From Rhizobium sp. BG4 (lineage in GTDB: Bacteria > Pseudomonadota > Alphaproteobacteria > Rhizobiales > Rhizobiaceae), in NCBI RefSeq assembly GCF_016864575.1, contig NZ_CP044127.1, positions 248,001-312,000 on the forward strand: 64,000 bases of DNA. The letters are read 5' to 3'. Below, piece by piece: positions 27,874 through 37,268 of this stretch (its first letter is position 1; each line of letters starts with the position of its first letter). The notes under the pieces are model-generated. The model made no database searches, was not told the DNA's origin, and saw only the letters and a program-made list of their open reading frames with translations. Position numbers and translations under genes: made by a program.

Positions 27874-29418
27874 TCATGGGGCAGGTTGATCGAATGAGCC
27901 GGCGTAAAGCGCCTCGATCTGCTCGACCTCCGTATCGTTGAGTGCAGCGAATTCCTTTGTGCGGGCCCTCTGCGACAAGCGACCCCCATTCTGGTCAAGA
28001 AATTTGTGCAGCAACTCGGCTTGGGCCATAGGCATGTCGACGACCTGCTGAACACCGGCCGCGAAAAGATCAAAGGCTTGGAGGAAACGGACCTCCTGGG
28101 GCAAATCATGTTCCACGGTCTGTTCTACGCAGCCGTAAAGGAAGGCGGCATGCTCTGTCGCGTCGAAATACCGGTAGAACGAAGCGGTGTCGTTCAGCAC
28201 TTCAACGTTGCCAGCAGCAGTGGGTCGCCATTCGATGAAAGGCAACAAAGGCGCAGACCGGGATTCCAGCACAGCCCTATACTGGTCTATGTTTCGCAGG
28301 ATTGCCGCGCTGACGGGAAACACGAAACCAGGCGGGCTATAGGATGCTGTCGCGAGAGCATGATGAATCAGCCAGCGATGAAGGCGGCCGTTCCCATCGA
28401 CATACGGGTGGATGTAGACGAAGCCAAACGCCAGGCAAGCTGCAGCCACGACCGGATCCATCGCTCCTCGTGCCGCGCGATCGGAATATGCGATGAGACC
28501 GCCGATCAAGCTTTCGAGGTCCTGATGTCTGGCGCTGATATGATCGGGAATGGGCATGATAGTGTCACGGTCATGAACCCCGACGAAACCGCCCTCATCT
28601 CGGAGCCCGAGACGCACGAAACGAGCATCGCCGATGACGATCCGCTGAAGACGATCGAGCTCCTCGACACTGAGCGCTCTCACGCCCGCCTGCGAAATGG
28701 CCTGCCCCCAACGCGCCGCTCTTTGCCCTGACGGCCTCTCACCTTCAATAGCAAACGAAGACTTTGAATCGTTGAGCAGGATGAATGCTGCGGCACGCGC
28801 TATCAGATCGGGACGGATCCGGCCCATTGCTTCGCGCGCCCGCGCGCCAAGTGCTTTCTGCGAGAACGCGGCAAGAGTCTCTGTCTTTCGAACGAGCGGA
28901 CAGAAATCTGGAGTACCGGGAAGGTTGTTCAAGACCTTGTGCCGAGGCGAGGGATCGCCCTCCGCGAGACCATACTGCTGATCCGCGTTGAGAACTGGGA
29001 CCATTCGCACTTTGCCGGGATCTGGAATATCGAGCTGGTTGCCCGTCAGCCATTCGTACAGAAACCAGATCCGTCGTGCAAAGGCGCCGGTTGGCGTCAT
29101 CCGGATAATCGCCTCGATTGCATCAGGGTGGACTGCTCGAAAAAGTGCGGCCAGTACCTGAAGGTCTGTTCCTTCATATTTGAAGGCAAAGACAAGATGA
29201 GAGACGAGGGTCGGCTCCGGACGATGGCGAGGCGTGAGCATGAGCCACGCGGCGGTCGATCCGGGGTGATGCCGCTCCGCGATCGCGGCCATCCGCGACG
29301 GCGGGGGTACGACTAGGTTAAATGCCGCTATTATCGCAGCATATCCTGCTGGCACGCCTCGCTCTGGCAAGGTTCTTCCGTGAAAGTCAATCACGCCCTG
29401 CGCAGGCCATTCACCCAT
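27874..29418 (-). CDS. Fic-domain protein, class II type with own inhibitory helix (514 aa)
   Basis: The Fic catalytic loop HPYVDGNGRLHR lies at residues 337-348, with all ATP-binding and catalytic positions (His, Asp, Gly-Asn-Gly-Arg). An inhibitory motif SSFAIEGE at about 220-227 matches the (S/T)xxxE(G/N) helix, placed N-terminal to Fic, so the enzyme is self-restrained (class II). Fic proteins transfer AMP or other phosphorylated groups to target proteins. The first 200 residues have no clear family. No separate antitoxin gene adjoins it. Confidence 0.92.
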   Translation of the reverse strand: MGEWPAQGVIDFHGRTLPERGVPAGYAAIIAAFNLVVPPPSRMAAIAERHHPGSTAAWLMLTPRHRPEPTLVSHLVFAFKYEGTDLQVLAALFRAVHPDAIEAIIRMTPTGAFARRIWFLYEWLTGNQLDIPDPGKVRMVPVLNADQQYGLAEGDPSPRHKVLNNLPGTPDFCPLVRKTETLAAFSQKALGARAREAMGRIRPDLIARAAAFILLNDSKSSFAIEGERPSGQRAARWGQAISQAGVRALSVEELDRLQRIVIGDARFVRLGLRDEGGFVGVHDRDTIMPIPDHISARHQDLESLIGGLIAYSDRAARGAMDPVVAAACLAFGFVYIHPYVDGNGRLHRWLIHHALATASYSPPGFVFPVSAAILRNIDQYRAVLESRSAPLLPFIEWRPTAAGNVEVLNDTASFYRYFDATEHAAFLYGCVEQTVEHDLPQEVRFLQAFDLFAAGVQQVVDMPMAQAELLHKFLDQNGGRLSQRARTKEFAALNDTEVEQIEALYAGSFDQPAP

Positions 29419-29950
29419 AGGTCGTCTCGTGAAATTGGATCACCGGATAAAAGCCCCGTTGCGAGAAACCTTCACCGTCAGCGAAACCTTATCACCATTC
29501 GCCAAATTCGTGAAATACATTCACGTAGGGATTCGATCATTGATGATATCAGCCTTTCAGTGCGTTCGATCCACGGTTGACCCAAAACACATTTCGCAAG
29601 TGCGCCCCTGCCTTAGAGGCCTGACACGCCGGCAACCCCGATCGGTGTCGTCGCATGCGGGCCGCGATCATCTATCGACCCGGTCTAAGGCAACCTCCAC
29701 GGCGCATATCGCAGATCCCAAGTCCTGCGCTTACCACGAGAACTCTCTTTCTAAAGCCGGTGATCACGATAGCAAAAACATCAGGTATCTGCAGAAGGCA
29801 GCTCAAAGGTTAGACGGAAGACTGATCCTTCCTTTGGCATCGCAAAACCCAATGACGGCTTCACGACCGTACCGAGAACCATGCCGATCGCCAAGCAGGC
29901 GATCGATGCTCAAACGAAGGGTAGGCCGGCAGGGCGTACGCTTTTCGGTC
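29419..29950. other. Upstream region of the Fic gene with repeated CGTGA/TCACG half-sites
   Basis: Contains CGTGAA-ATACA-TTCACG (29509-29525) and further CGTGA or TTCAC half-sites near 29427 and 29472, with another pair inside the gene start (29368-29388). These may be binding sites for a regulator. No gene recognised in the remainder. Confidence 0.35.
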
Positions 29951-29954
29951 TTTG

Positions 29955-30310
29955 GGCTCGGGCACCGGATTCTCCGTCGTTGACAGCAACATCCCTCTGC
30001 TTGTTGCCGTCAGCGCAGCGCGCGCTGGAACCAACGATGACGTCCTTAACGTAAAATTCGACGCCACCGGCTTAACGAGCGCGGATTGGTTCAGCCAATC
30101 GACATTGGACCCGGTACCGCTGCCTGCTGCCGATATCGTGATCCCGCCGGCGCTGTTGGTAATCGTGATGCCCGGCCCGGCGTGCAACTGTCCAGCCGAC
30201 GGTGGGTTTCCCGTTGAGCCGATCAGCAGCTGACCGCTCGCCAGTGGGCGGCATTGCCGAACGCCCCGCCGCCGGCATTAAGCTGGATGCCGTAGGGCGG
30301 ACCGGCGGGC
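29955..30310 (-). pseudogene. Phage tail-fibre-like fragment
   Basis: Reads PPYGIQLNAGGGAFGNAA, then after a one-base shift near 30249 PLASGQLLIGSTGNPPSAGQ and GPGITITNSAGGITISAAG. This G-Q-L-L-I-G-S-T-G ... GIxITN-GxITI pattern is typical of phage tail fibre or collar repeats. No other phage gene is near, so it is a stranded remnant. Confidence 0.6.
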
Positions 30311-30396
30311 GACGCATCGTCAAGGCAAGTCGCCAGGGCATCGAAGTTGCCCATGACTTTCGACGCGTCAGCCAGAGTGGAAGCTGGCACGGCCTC

Positions 30397-30538
30397 CCGC
30401 TGCGGGCAGGGGCTGGGTCTCGGACCCTACATCGCGCTGGAAATTGCGAAGGCTCACGGCGGCACGATCGACGTTTTTTCGGATGAAACTGGAACCTGCT
30501 TTACCTTCAAGATGCCGACCGGGCGTTCGAAACTCTAA
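30397..30538 (+). pseudogene. 3' fragment of a histidine kinase
   Basis: GQGLGLGPYIALEIAKAHGG, followed by TIDVFSDETGTCFTFKMP, is the G2 box and final strands of a HATPase_c domain, ending at 30538. Everything upstream of it is missing, so it is a truncated remnant. Confidence 0.75.
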
Positions 30539-30604
30539 CGTTCAAATCCTCCATGTCATGTCTGGAGGAAGTGTTTGCCGGTGCGCGATGAACGACCGTC
30601 CCGT

Positions 30605-30951
30605 TCAATCTTGATCGAACTGCTCAGCCCCGTCGATAGGGGCGAGCCAGTCTTCACGGCGCTTCACCCAGAGTTCGTATGCCGGCCTTAGCGGAGTCGG
30701 CGCCTCAGACAAATTCCGAGCTTGATCTCGGCCTCCTGCTCATCGGCCGAGAACAGCCGCGATCCACACTTCGGGCAGAAAGATCGTCCGCGAAACTCGC
30801 GGGTCTTACCTTTCGTCTCAAACTCGCTTTGTAGACTACGCGAGGCACGATTATTTCGAAATGTACCGCTCACGTAGCAAATCCCACTCCTGGGGCGCCG
30901 GGCTGCCGAGACAATCACCGGCCCTACGGTAGGTGGTTGAACCGCGTCCAT
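30605..30951 (-). pseudogene. GFA-family (CENP-V/GFA domain) gene, broken
   Basis: One frame has GKTREFRGRSFCPKCGSRLF, with the FCxxCGS zinc ligands of the GFA fold. The next frame continues LSEAPTPLRPAYELWVKRRE and ends GAEQFDQD, the usual GFA C-terminus. The shift lies near 30708. The N-terminal zinc ligands (GCxCGxxRY) are not found, so the 5' end is also lost or altered. Confidence 0.65.
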
Positions 30952-31132
30952 GCGCTTGCCTCCACCTCTTTAAATCGAACCTAAATCGAAGCCGTCGATC
31001 CGGGCGTGAGAACTACGACCGGGGTCTGTTCGTCTCCCCAAGGTCGCTACTGCTGGTAAATGAACGCCCACAAGAATGCCGGTGGGAACCCGAAAGCCCT
31101 GCGGTGTTTCCTTTGTGAAGCGGAGTAATGTG

Positions 31133-31255
31133 ATGAAGATCGTGCTAGTCGTCACCTCGATCGTTGTACTCATGATTGCCGTAGTTGCTGCGAACGTGCT
31201 GCCGTCCCGTCACGAGGCTTCCTATCCGAAATCTTACGACATCACCCGGAAATAG
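31133..31255 (+). CDS. 40-aa membrane-anchored peptide
   Basis: MKIVLVVTSIVVLMIAVVAA is a single membrane anchor, followed by a short polar tail ending TRK. GCGGAG lies 8-9 nt upstream of the ATG. Stop TAG at 31253-31255. Too small for family assignment, but it has a typical small-membrane-protein layout. A stem (GGTTCCACC/GGTGGAACC, 31262-31287) without a T tract follows. Confidence 0.5.
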   Translation: MKIVLVVTSIVVLMIAVVAANVLPSRHEASYPKSYDITRK

Positions 31256-31315
31256 GTGGTCGGTTCCACCTCCGCGGTGGTGGAACCCGCTTAACGCCAG
31301 CACAAGGACACTCGT

Positions 31316-31765
31316 ATGTTTCAGGCCGCCTCGAACCTCAAGACGCTGCGCGACGCTCTCTCCAGCCACATGGAGCTGTCGGATTACTTTCTGGGAATGC
31401 ACGCATTCTTCGATGGGGAGGTCATCTTCGCTAGGGACGTTGTACAGGTCAACACAGATTTTCCTCCGTTCCCGGTGGACTTCGACAATGTATGGAAATG
31501 GTTTCGGGACCAGATCAAGGGGCCGCCGATACAGGAGACCTTAGCCTACGAAACGACTTTCGGCGTGGATGACGAGGCAGATCCCGTCATGGAGAGACTT
31601 ATCGAGATTACCGAAGGCTCGGCGAACACGATCTGGCTGATCGATCTTGCGAACCAGGATGGACAGGGAGACGGACGCCGCTTCGTCATCGTCACCTCAC
31701 CAGACAAAAGGCAGGCGGGAAAATTCCTTGAAGAATTCCATGGCTATGACTCGAACTCGCTTTAA
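31316..31765 (+). CDS. Hypothetical protein (149 aa)
   Basis: AAGGA precedes the ATG at 31316. Soluble, acidic protein with no recognised domain; it has an aromatic segment DFPPFPVDFDNVWKWFRDQI. The stop is directly followed by the start of the acetyltransferase gene (31766), so the two are likely co-transcribed. Confidence 0.65.
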   Translation: MFQAASNLKTLRDALSSHMELSDYFLGMHAFFDGEVIFARDVVQVNTDFPPFPVDFDNVWKWFRDQIKGPPIQETLAYETTFGVDDEADPVMERLIEITEGSANTIWLIDLANQDGQGDGRRFVIVTSPDKRQAGKFLEEFHGYDSNSL

Positions 31766-32278
31766 ATGGGTGATGGGCGCGACATGACTTCAAGCCAAAT
31801 CGGTGTAATTGTTAGACCTGCGACCAAGGCCGATGCCGACACTCTGGGCGCTTACGGCGCGCAGCTCGTTGCGCTCCACCACGACTGGGATCCCTCGCGC
31901 TTCATATCGGCGGGCGAGAAGACGCCTGCAATGTACGCCGACTACCTCAAGAGGCAGATAGACCGGCAGGGCGTGCTCGTACTGGTCGCGGAGGCCGCGG
32001 GACAGATCGTCGGCTACGTGTTCGCTGGACTGGAGGGGCCGGACTACATGGCGCTCCGGGGGGCGGCAGGCGTGATCCATGATATCTTCGTGGAACATGC
32101 CAGTCGAAGACGCGGCGCGGGGCGAGCGCTCCTGCTCGCCGCAGTCGAGGAACTGCGGCGCCTCGGAGCAGGGCAGGTCATACTCTCGACAGCCTTCCGA
32201 AATGTCGCCGGACAGGCGCTTTTCGATGCGGCGGGCTTCAGGCCGACCATGATCGAGATGACGCTCTCCTCGAAATGA
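31766..32278 (+). CDS. GNAT-family N-acetyltransferase (170 aa)
   Basis: The GNAT core is visible: VAEAAGQIVGYVFAG (strands 2-4), then DIFVEHASRRRGAGRALLLA, which includes the acetyl-CoA pyrophosphate loop RRRGAG. The C-terminal AGQALFDAAGFRP is the usual motif B. Substrate unknown. ATG 31766 abuts the previous stop; ATG 31784 is an alternative start that removes six residues. Confidence 0.88.
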   Translation: MGDGRDMTSSQIGVIVRPATKADADTLGAYGAQLVALHHDWDPSRFISAGEKTPAMYADYLKRQIDRQGVLVLVAEAAGQIVGYVFAGLEGPDYMALRGAAGVIHDIFVEHASRRRGAGRALLLAAVEELRRLGAGQVILSTAFRNVAGQALFDAAGFRPTMIEMTLSSK

Positions 32279-32515
32279 CGAGGTCAGCGCTGTCCGTTCC
32301 GACGGTGCGCTCGTGCGCCAATATAGCTGTCGCCGCCTGCGGTTTTCACTAGGTTTAAAACACGGACCATGTAGGCGCTCTGGTCCCGCTCCGCGAATTC
32401 GACACCGGCCTCGTCATCAAGGAACCGTGAGAAGACGGATTCTTCGGTTAAGAGCGCCCCGATGAGCGGAACCGATAGACGCCCAGTAAGGTTTTCCTGA
32501 TCAAGGAGAACGGCC

Positions 32516-32962
32516 ATGACCGATGAGAAGAAGATCGTCGAGGTGAAGGTGGTGACAGGCACTGGCGAAGAAGTACCGATCGGGCTGATGAACGTCCGAC
32601 AGGCGATGAAGCTTCCAGAGGAACTCGATGTGACGGTCTCACACCCGGAGAATGAGGCAGTGTCGACCGGAGCTGCCAACGAGAAAGCCGGACTGGAATC
32701 CAGCCCGCGTTCAGGGGCCGCATCCGATTTCCCGGCGCCGTCGACCGAAGTTGAGGCCGAGCGCTTCAAGGAAGCAAGGAAGGCGGTCCGCCTGGCATTG
32801 GACGATCTCGTGGCTTCTGCCAACCGGGCGGGTTGGAAGACGGACGAGATCGTTGTCGCGATCATGGAAGCTGGCCAGGCGATCAAGGATTCCTGCCAGG
32901 TCGAGTTCGATCCGGCAGACGATCCCGCTGTCTCGGACACGGTGCGGCCGGGAAAAGCCTAG
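32516..32962 (+). CDS. Hypothetical acidic protein (148 aa)
   Basis: AAGGAG 8 nt before the ATG at 32516. The N-terminal 45 residues form strands and a helix (EVKVVTGTGEEVPIGLMNVR), a Pro/Ser/Ala linker follows, and the last 70 residues form a helical domain (FKEARKAVRLALDDLVASAN). No family recognised. Confidence 0.6.
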   Translation: MTDEKKIVEVKVVTGTGEEVPIGLMNVRQAMKLPEELDVTVSHPENEAVSTGAANEKAGLESSPRSGAASDFPAPSTEVEAERFKEARKAVRLALDDLVASANRAGWKTDEIVVAIMEAGQAIKDSCQVEFDPADDPAVSDTVRPGKA

Positions 32963-33082
32963 TCGAACGAATTCGAGACCGGCAGCCGCTGACCGCCGAA
33001 GAGCACTTTGTAGCGGTTGGACCTGGGCCGCTTGGGCCCAATCGGACAATTCCTGGGGCGCGACCTTACTTCGTTCGCCCAA

Positions 33083-33604
33083 TTACTGGTTCAGTTCTAA
33101 GACGTAGCCCTCAAGGAAGATGACTGGACGCAAGTCTATGTCGCCACGCTGGTCACGCACAAAGCCGTGCCGCTGGTAAAGACGGCTGAGTCCGGCGGCG
33201 CCACGCCTGATGTGGAGACATATAGCCGGGGCGTCAGCGGCAACTGCCCGCCGACGAACTTCGTCAAGAAACGCCGCTGACAGACCCTGGCCAATGAACC
33301 TTTGATGGATTGCAAGATATCTGAGGTCGACGGCGTCGCGCCGCCATGCTTCGTTGCCGTCCGCGCCCGGCGGGTACAGAGTTACGGTCCCCACAATCAT
33401 TTTGTCAATCAACCCGACCAGAACGGTTGCTACTGATCGCTTGGCCTGCTGGTTTCGCAGATCTCGCCGACGATCTTCGGTCGTCACGACGTCGGGCATA
33501 AGGCGGGAATTCTGGTAGTCGAATAACCGGACGAGAAGTTCTCCGACGATGTGGTCGTCAGCTTCCGAGCTCTCTCGGAAAATGATACCGTTGCGATCAG
33601 GCAT
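33083..33604 (-). CDS. GNAT-family N-acetyltransferase (173 aa)
   Basis: GAGGAGGG precedes the ATG at 33604. Core: VGLIDKMIVGTVTLYPPG, then VDLRYLAIHQRFIGQGLSAA (acetyl-CoA loop HQRFIGQG, a relaxed R/QxxGxG/A) and SRLYQRHGFVRDQRG. Substrate unknown. It is convergent with the 148-aa gene. Confidence 0.85.
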   Translation of the reverse strand: MPDRNGIIFRESSEADDHIVGELLVRLFDYQNSRLMPDVVTTEDRRRDLRNQQAKRSVATVLVGLIDKMIVGTVTLYPPGADGNEAWRRDAVDLRYLAIHQRFIGQGLSAAFLDEVRRRAVAADAPAICLHIRRGAAGLSRLYQRHGFVRDQRGDIDLRPVIFLEGYVLELNQ

Positions 33605-34054
33605 GATGCCCTCCTCAGACGTCCGAGGTCAGGCCGGACGAATGCCTTCGGCCCAGGACATGCCGAACCAGTCTGCGAAATCCGGTGCCTCACGCCAGGC
33701 TAACAGGCATCGAGTCCGCGGCAAAGCCCGGTCGGAACGATGTCATCGACCGCTTCTTCGCCGATGCTCGCGATGTTGCGAACTACATCCTCAAAGTCGG
33801 GATCGCCCGAACCATATGCTGTACGATGAATTCGTGCATGCGCTGAAATGGCGCGACAAGGGTGCCAGAAATATAGCAGATGTCGATGCAGACGCCGCCC
33901 GTTCAGCTACCTTCCGAGATTGTGCTGAGGATGACCGCTCTCCCAGTATCACAGGCCCGCAGAGCGGCGAGGCGAAGGAACAACTTCAGCCATTTCTGAG
34001 TTACCGGTTGTAGCCTTTCAAGCTGTACCAACACCTCTTATCGATCGGATCCCT
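33605..34054. other. Gap, nothing identified
   Basis: About 450 bp. A plus-strand frame spans much of it (33549-34013) but shows no motif. It should carry promoters for the two divergent genes. Confidence 0.35.
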
Positions 34055-34921
34055 ATGACCGTACGCTATACGCTTGGCTGCGACCTTTCCTATGAGGTGA
34101 AGTCGCCAACGGTCTTCATCTTTAACTTGGAAGTCGCCAGGCTCGTGCGCCACCACGATCTGGTGGAACGCCTGGTGATCACCCCCGATCATGAGCGGCG
34201 GATTCACGTCGTTCCGGACATCCGCAATCGATATTTCAGTATCGAGGCGCAGCCTGGCCCGCTCAACGTACGGTATAAAGCCGACATCTCGCTGGACGTC
34301 TTTCGTGCGGACCCGAACACCATAGACGAAGTGCCATTGAATGCTATCCCGCTCGATATCATGCCTTTCCTGTTGCCCTCACGCTTCGTCCCTTCCGATA
34401 GGCTTGCGGCATTCGCCCAAAGGGAGTTTGGCGAACAGCCCATGGGGCATCGGCGGGTGACCGCGATATGCAACTGGATCTACGACAATATCGACTATCA
34501 GCGCGGCGCCTCGAACGAACAGACGACCGCGACGGAGAGTCTCATCAAGCGGGCCGGTGTCTGTCGCGACTTCTCTCATATCGGCACTGCATTCTGCCGC
34601 GCGCTCAACATCCCCGCGCGGTATGTATCCTGCTACGCCTACGGACTCGAGCCACGGGACTTCCATGCCGTCTTCGAGGCTTACCTTGGCGGCCGGTGGT
34701 GGCTTTTCGACGCTACTCGGCAGGCAAATCTCGATGGTCTTGTTCGTATCGGCGTCGGCCGAGACGCGGCCGAGATCGCGTTCGCGTCTCCGTTCGGTGA
34801 GATGGAGGCGGGACCAGTCGTGATCACTATCGAGCATGCGGACGGCACGCCCGAACTTCCGGGACGGACGACGGACGCTATTTCGACCGAAGAGCCCGCG
34901 CCGAACGCAGGAGCGAATTGA
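34055..34921 (+). CDS. Transglutaminase-like (TgpA/COG1305-type) protein (288 aa)
   Basis: The catalytic triad pattern is clear: Cys in LIKRAGVCRDFSHIG, His in RDFHAVFEAYLGGRW, Asp in WWLFDATRQANL. An N-terminal beta domain (TLGCDLSYEVKSPTVFIFNL) precedes it, as in bacterial transglutaminase-like cysteine protease or amidase proteins. Substrate unknown. The C-terminal 30 residues are Pro/Thr/Glu-rich and disordered. Confidence 0.88.
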   Translation: MTVRYTLGCDLSYEVKSPTVFIFNLEVARLVRHHDLVERLVITPDHERRIHVVPDIRNRYFSIEAQPGPLNVRYKADISLDVFRADPNTIDEVPLNAIPLDIMPFLLPSRFVPSDRLAAFAQREFGEQPMGHRRVTAICNWIYDNIDYQRGASNEQTTATESLIKRAGVCRDFSHIGTAFCRALNIPARYVSCYAYGLEPRDFHAVFEAYLGGRWWLFDATRQANLDGLVRIGVGRDAAEIAFASPFGEMEAGPVVITIEHADGTPELPGRTTDAISTEEPAPNAGAN

Positions 34922-34989
34922 CGCATCACAAGGTTGGCGATCTTGTCAAACCCTCTCCTAACACGGTGCTCTCAACAATTAAGGCCACG

Positions 34990-35214
34990 ATGAAAACGAC
35001 TGTCCTTCCTTCAGATCGCTTACGCCTCCTCCTCGCTCATAAAAACACCAAGATGGCCGCATCGGCACACGCGTACGTTCGTGGCAGCACAAAGCGCTTC
35101 TATGAATGGATTCACCGTGCCGATCGCGTCGAGCTTACGGAACTTGGCAGGAGCAGAGACGCCTCGTTCGAAGCACCATCGTGGCTCTGGAACGCGTCAG
35201 TTCCGCTTTTCTAG
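34990..35214 (+). pseudogene. DUF2252 N-terminal fragment
   Basis: RLRLLLAHKNTKMAASAHAY followed by VRGSTKRFYEWI resembles the start of DUF2252 proteins (R...K...M..S.xAFxRG...F). DUF2252 proteins are usually 400 or more residues; here the frame ends after 74 residues. Probably a truncated remnant. Confidence 0.5.
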
Positions 35215-35322
35215 GCTTCGCAATGTCGTGGATCAATAAGCGGAAGGTGCGCGGTTGGAACAGACGGTAGTTCCCAGGGTTAGGTCCGGACACTTAATCG
35301 GAAGCTATGAACGGATTCCAAG

Positions 35323-35571
35323 ATGACCGAACAAAAATCTCCGGCGACAGACGACAGCAGGACCGCGGACGGTGCAGACGTGCGACGCGCCAAGCTCGCC
35401 GACGAGGCCGCTACCGGCCTGCGTAAAGCGATGGGGTCAACAAGCGACCCTCAGGAAAGATCTAGTGAAGCCAGGCTGAAGAGGACTGTCGCCGCTGACG
35501 CGATTGGGACGCCTGCGGGAGGCACTGTGGAGGATGGGGAGGGCGCATCTGTCGCCGATATTCCAGAGTAA
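35323..35571 (+). CDS. Small hypothetical protein (82 aa)
   Basis: Charged, low-complexity protein (TEQKSPATDDSRTADGADVR), probably disordered. Start context is weak. No family. Confidence 0.45.
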   Translation: MTEQKSPATDDSRTADGADVRRAKLADEAATGLRKAMGSTSDPQERSSEARLKRTVAADAIGTPAGGTVEDGEGASVADIPE

Positions 35572-35807
35572 AGACGGCGGGACACACTTGGCGTGAAAAT
35601 CGCCCACCCTTCGAAAAAGACGGCAATTAAAGAATACATCTTTGCTGGCCGGGCCGCATAGCATCGGGACATGGCGAAATCTCCAAAGTGAAACCCTTGA
35701 AATCATTGGCATGTCGCACTTGGAAATAGAATGTACCAACGTCCATCCGATGTTAAAGCTGAATAGGGCTGCGACGCTGTCGGCCAGTTAGAAACGCGAC
35801 ACTGGCA

Positions 35808-35900
35808 CCGATGATCAGCCCCCGATCCGACCGGCTGGGCCGGGTTGAAAGGGCGGAGCGGGGGCGGGTGAAAGAACACCTCTTCGGCTTTAGCTTTCTC
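35808..35900. mobile_element. ISNCY end remnant
   Basis: The stretch ending AACACCTCTTCGGCTTTAGC matches 39165-39255, the 3' flank of the intact ISNCY transposase, in order and orientation. It marks the left end of a second, decayed element of the same type. Confidence 0.6.
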
Positions 35901-36079
35901 AATAGCAATTGTTCAGTCGCCGGCTGATACTCGCTTTTATCTGAATTGAGCGGGTAGGGATCAAAGCTGCACGATGCTTCCGGAAATCAAACTGCAGGGT
36001 GACGTCAATGTCGCCGCGCTGTCACCACTCGTTCGCGGCATGCTTCTGAGGAGAACACCCTGCCCACTCGTGCGCTAGG
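35901..36079. other. Interval between the IS remnant and the nucleotidyltransferase stop
   Basis: No gene recognised. Confidence 0.3.
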
Positions 36080-36895
36080 TTAGGCTAGATCCCCCCAGCG
36101 ACTGCCCGCTTCAGGCAAATCTGGTATCACTTCAGGCTCGGAAGTCGCTTTTCGATACCCGACCCCAGGGGCGCTAAGGTCATAGACCTCCAACGGAACG
36201 CCGGAAATGTCTATGGCCAAAATCCCTACGAGTTCTGGGGGCGCATTGCGCAGGTAGTTCTCTGCGTGATCAAGAGCAATAATAAGCTCGTCGCGGATCA
36301 TTGCGGCAGTCCAATCAGAAGGTAGGCCGCGAACCGTCGTGTAGTCCTCATTCGTGACGGACAACGCTTTACGACGAATCTCATCAACGATACGCAGTGG
36401 CGAGAAGTAGGGAGGCTTACCTGCTGCGGCCATAATTACTGGCCCCAACGGGCACATGTGGTTTTCGATCATCAGCAGATCGACATAGTCCCGAGCCTTC
36501 GTCCGCGTAGACGCGGCAATCACCTTGTTCACTGCAAGATCGGACGGGTGTAGGCGCGATCCCCACTCATCATCCCTGACCAGTGGGAAGAAGCGTGTCC
36601 GGGTCTCGCTCATCCATTGAACAAGGGTGCGTTCTCCGTCGCGAATTACACTTGCCTCAACGCAACCGTAAACGTTGACTTCAATCGATACTTTGAAACC
36701 GTCAGCCTCTAATTTCGCGATATCAGTATCCGCCGAGACACCAATTTCCTCGTCGGTATCATGAAAGATGTCAATGTCATCGGACATCCGTGGCCAATCC
36801 ATGTTCAAAACCAAGCCGCCAGCAACGTAACTGGTGTCAGACCTGTTTCCGGCGATGGAGGCCATGATTTCTTTCTGGATCAGCGTTAGTGCCAT
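36080..36895 (-). CDS. AbiEii/AbiGii-like nucleotidyltransferase (271 aa)
   Basis: YVAGGLVLNMDWPRMSDDID is the nucleotidyltransferase signature (GG ... S-D-D-I-D-I-F) of the AbiEii/MNT superfamily; the two Asp bind metal. The second family landmark, DLAVNKVIAASTRTKARDYV (conserved Lys and R-D-x-x-D), is present. AbiEii toxins block growth by transferring nucleotides, for example to tRNA. The start overlaps the end of the upstream partner gene. The partner is not the usual AbiEi winged-helix antitoxin, so a variant module is suggested. Confidence 0.82.
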   Translation of the reverse strand: MALTLIQKEIMASIAGNRSDTSYVAGGLVLNMDWPRMSDDIDIFHDTDEEIGVSADTDIAKLEADGFKVSIEVNVYGCVEASVIRDGERTLVQWMSETRTRFFPLVRDDEWGSRLHPSDLAVNKVIAASTRTKARDYVDLLMIENHMCPLGPVIMAAAGKPPYFSPLRIVDEIRRKALSVTNEDYTTVRGLPSDWTAAMIRDELIIALDHAENYLRNAPPELVGILAIDISGVPLEVYDLSAPGVGYRKATSEPEVIPDLPEAGSRWGDLA

Positions 36896-37236
36896 CAGCG
36901 CCCGTCTCCTAGCTGAACGACCATTCTTCGTCCCATCGCATAAGCCCTCGCATCGCCGCGCTCCATAAGGGCATTGGCGACAACTCGCACCTTCTGCGGT
37001 AAATCATTCAGCTTTTCGATGTCGATGTTATCGAAAACTCTTAGCCCGTACCTCTCGGTCGCAATCCTGATAAATTCCGCAAGACGACTCTTTTCATCCC
37101 GATGCGCAGAGCGCAATTCAGCCGCTGCACTCACGATCTCATCTCTACGTGCTTTGGGAACGAGAACCTCCACCCTCACGAGATCAGACGCTCCTCCAGT
37201 CTCCCGGTACTTCTTGATGCGTTCTTTTGCAGACAT
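36895..37236 (-). CDS. Small partner of the nucleotidyltransferase, possible antitoxin (113 aa)
   Basis: TAGGAG precedes the ATG at 37236. Stop overlaps the nucleotidyltransferase start by one base, so the two are translationally linked. The N-terminus has a basic helix (KERIKKYRETGG), a strand (LVRVEVLVPK) and two helices (ARRDEIVSAAAELRSAHRDE), which would suit a ribbon-helix-helix or a similar DNA-binding unit. The C-terminal half is helical. Antitoxin role is inferred from position and size. Confidence 0.65.
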   Translation of the reverse strand: MSAKERIKKYRETGGASDLVRVEVLVPKARRDEIVSAAAELRSAHRDEKSRLAEFIRIATERYGLRVFDNIDIEKLNDLPQKVRVVANALMERGDARAYAMGRRMVVQLGDGR

Positions 37237-37268
37237 GGTTACAACTCCTATATGCGGACAATATAGGC

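Noticed and set aside
29429..29983. Plus-strand 184-aa open frame upstream of the phage remnant
   Set aside because: No motif, no start context; composition is that of a frame opposite to GC-rich DNA.
32284..32516. Minus-strand frame reading MAVLLDQENLTGRLS to GARAHRRNGQR
   Set aside because: Coding-like composition, but its start is antisense to the start of the 148-aa gene and it lacks a ribosome-binding site; kept only as a note.
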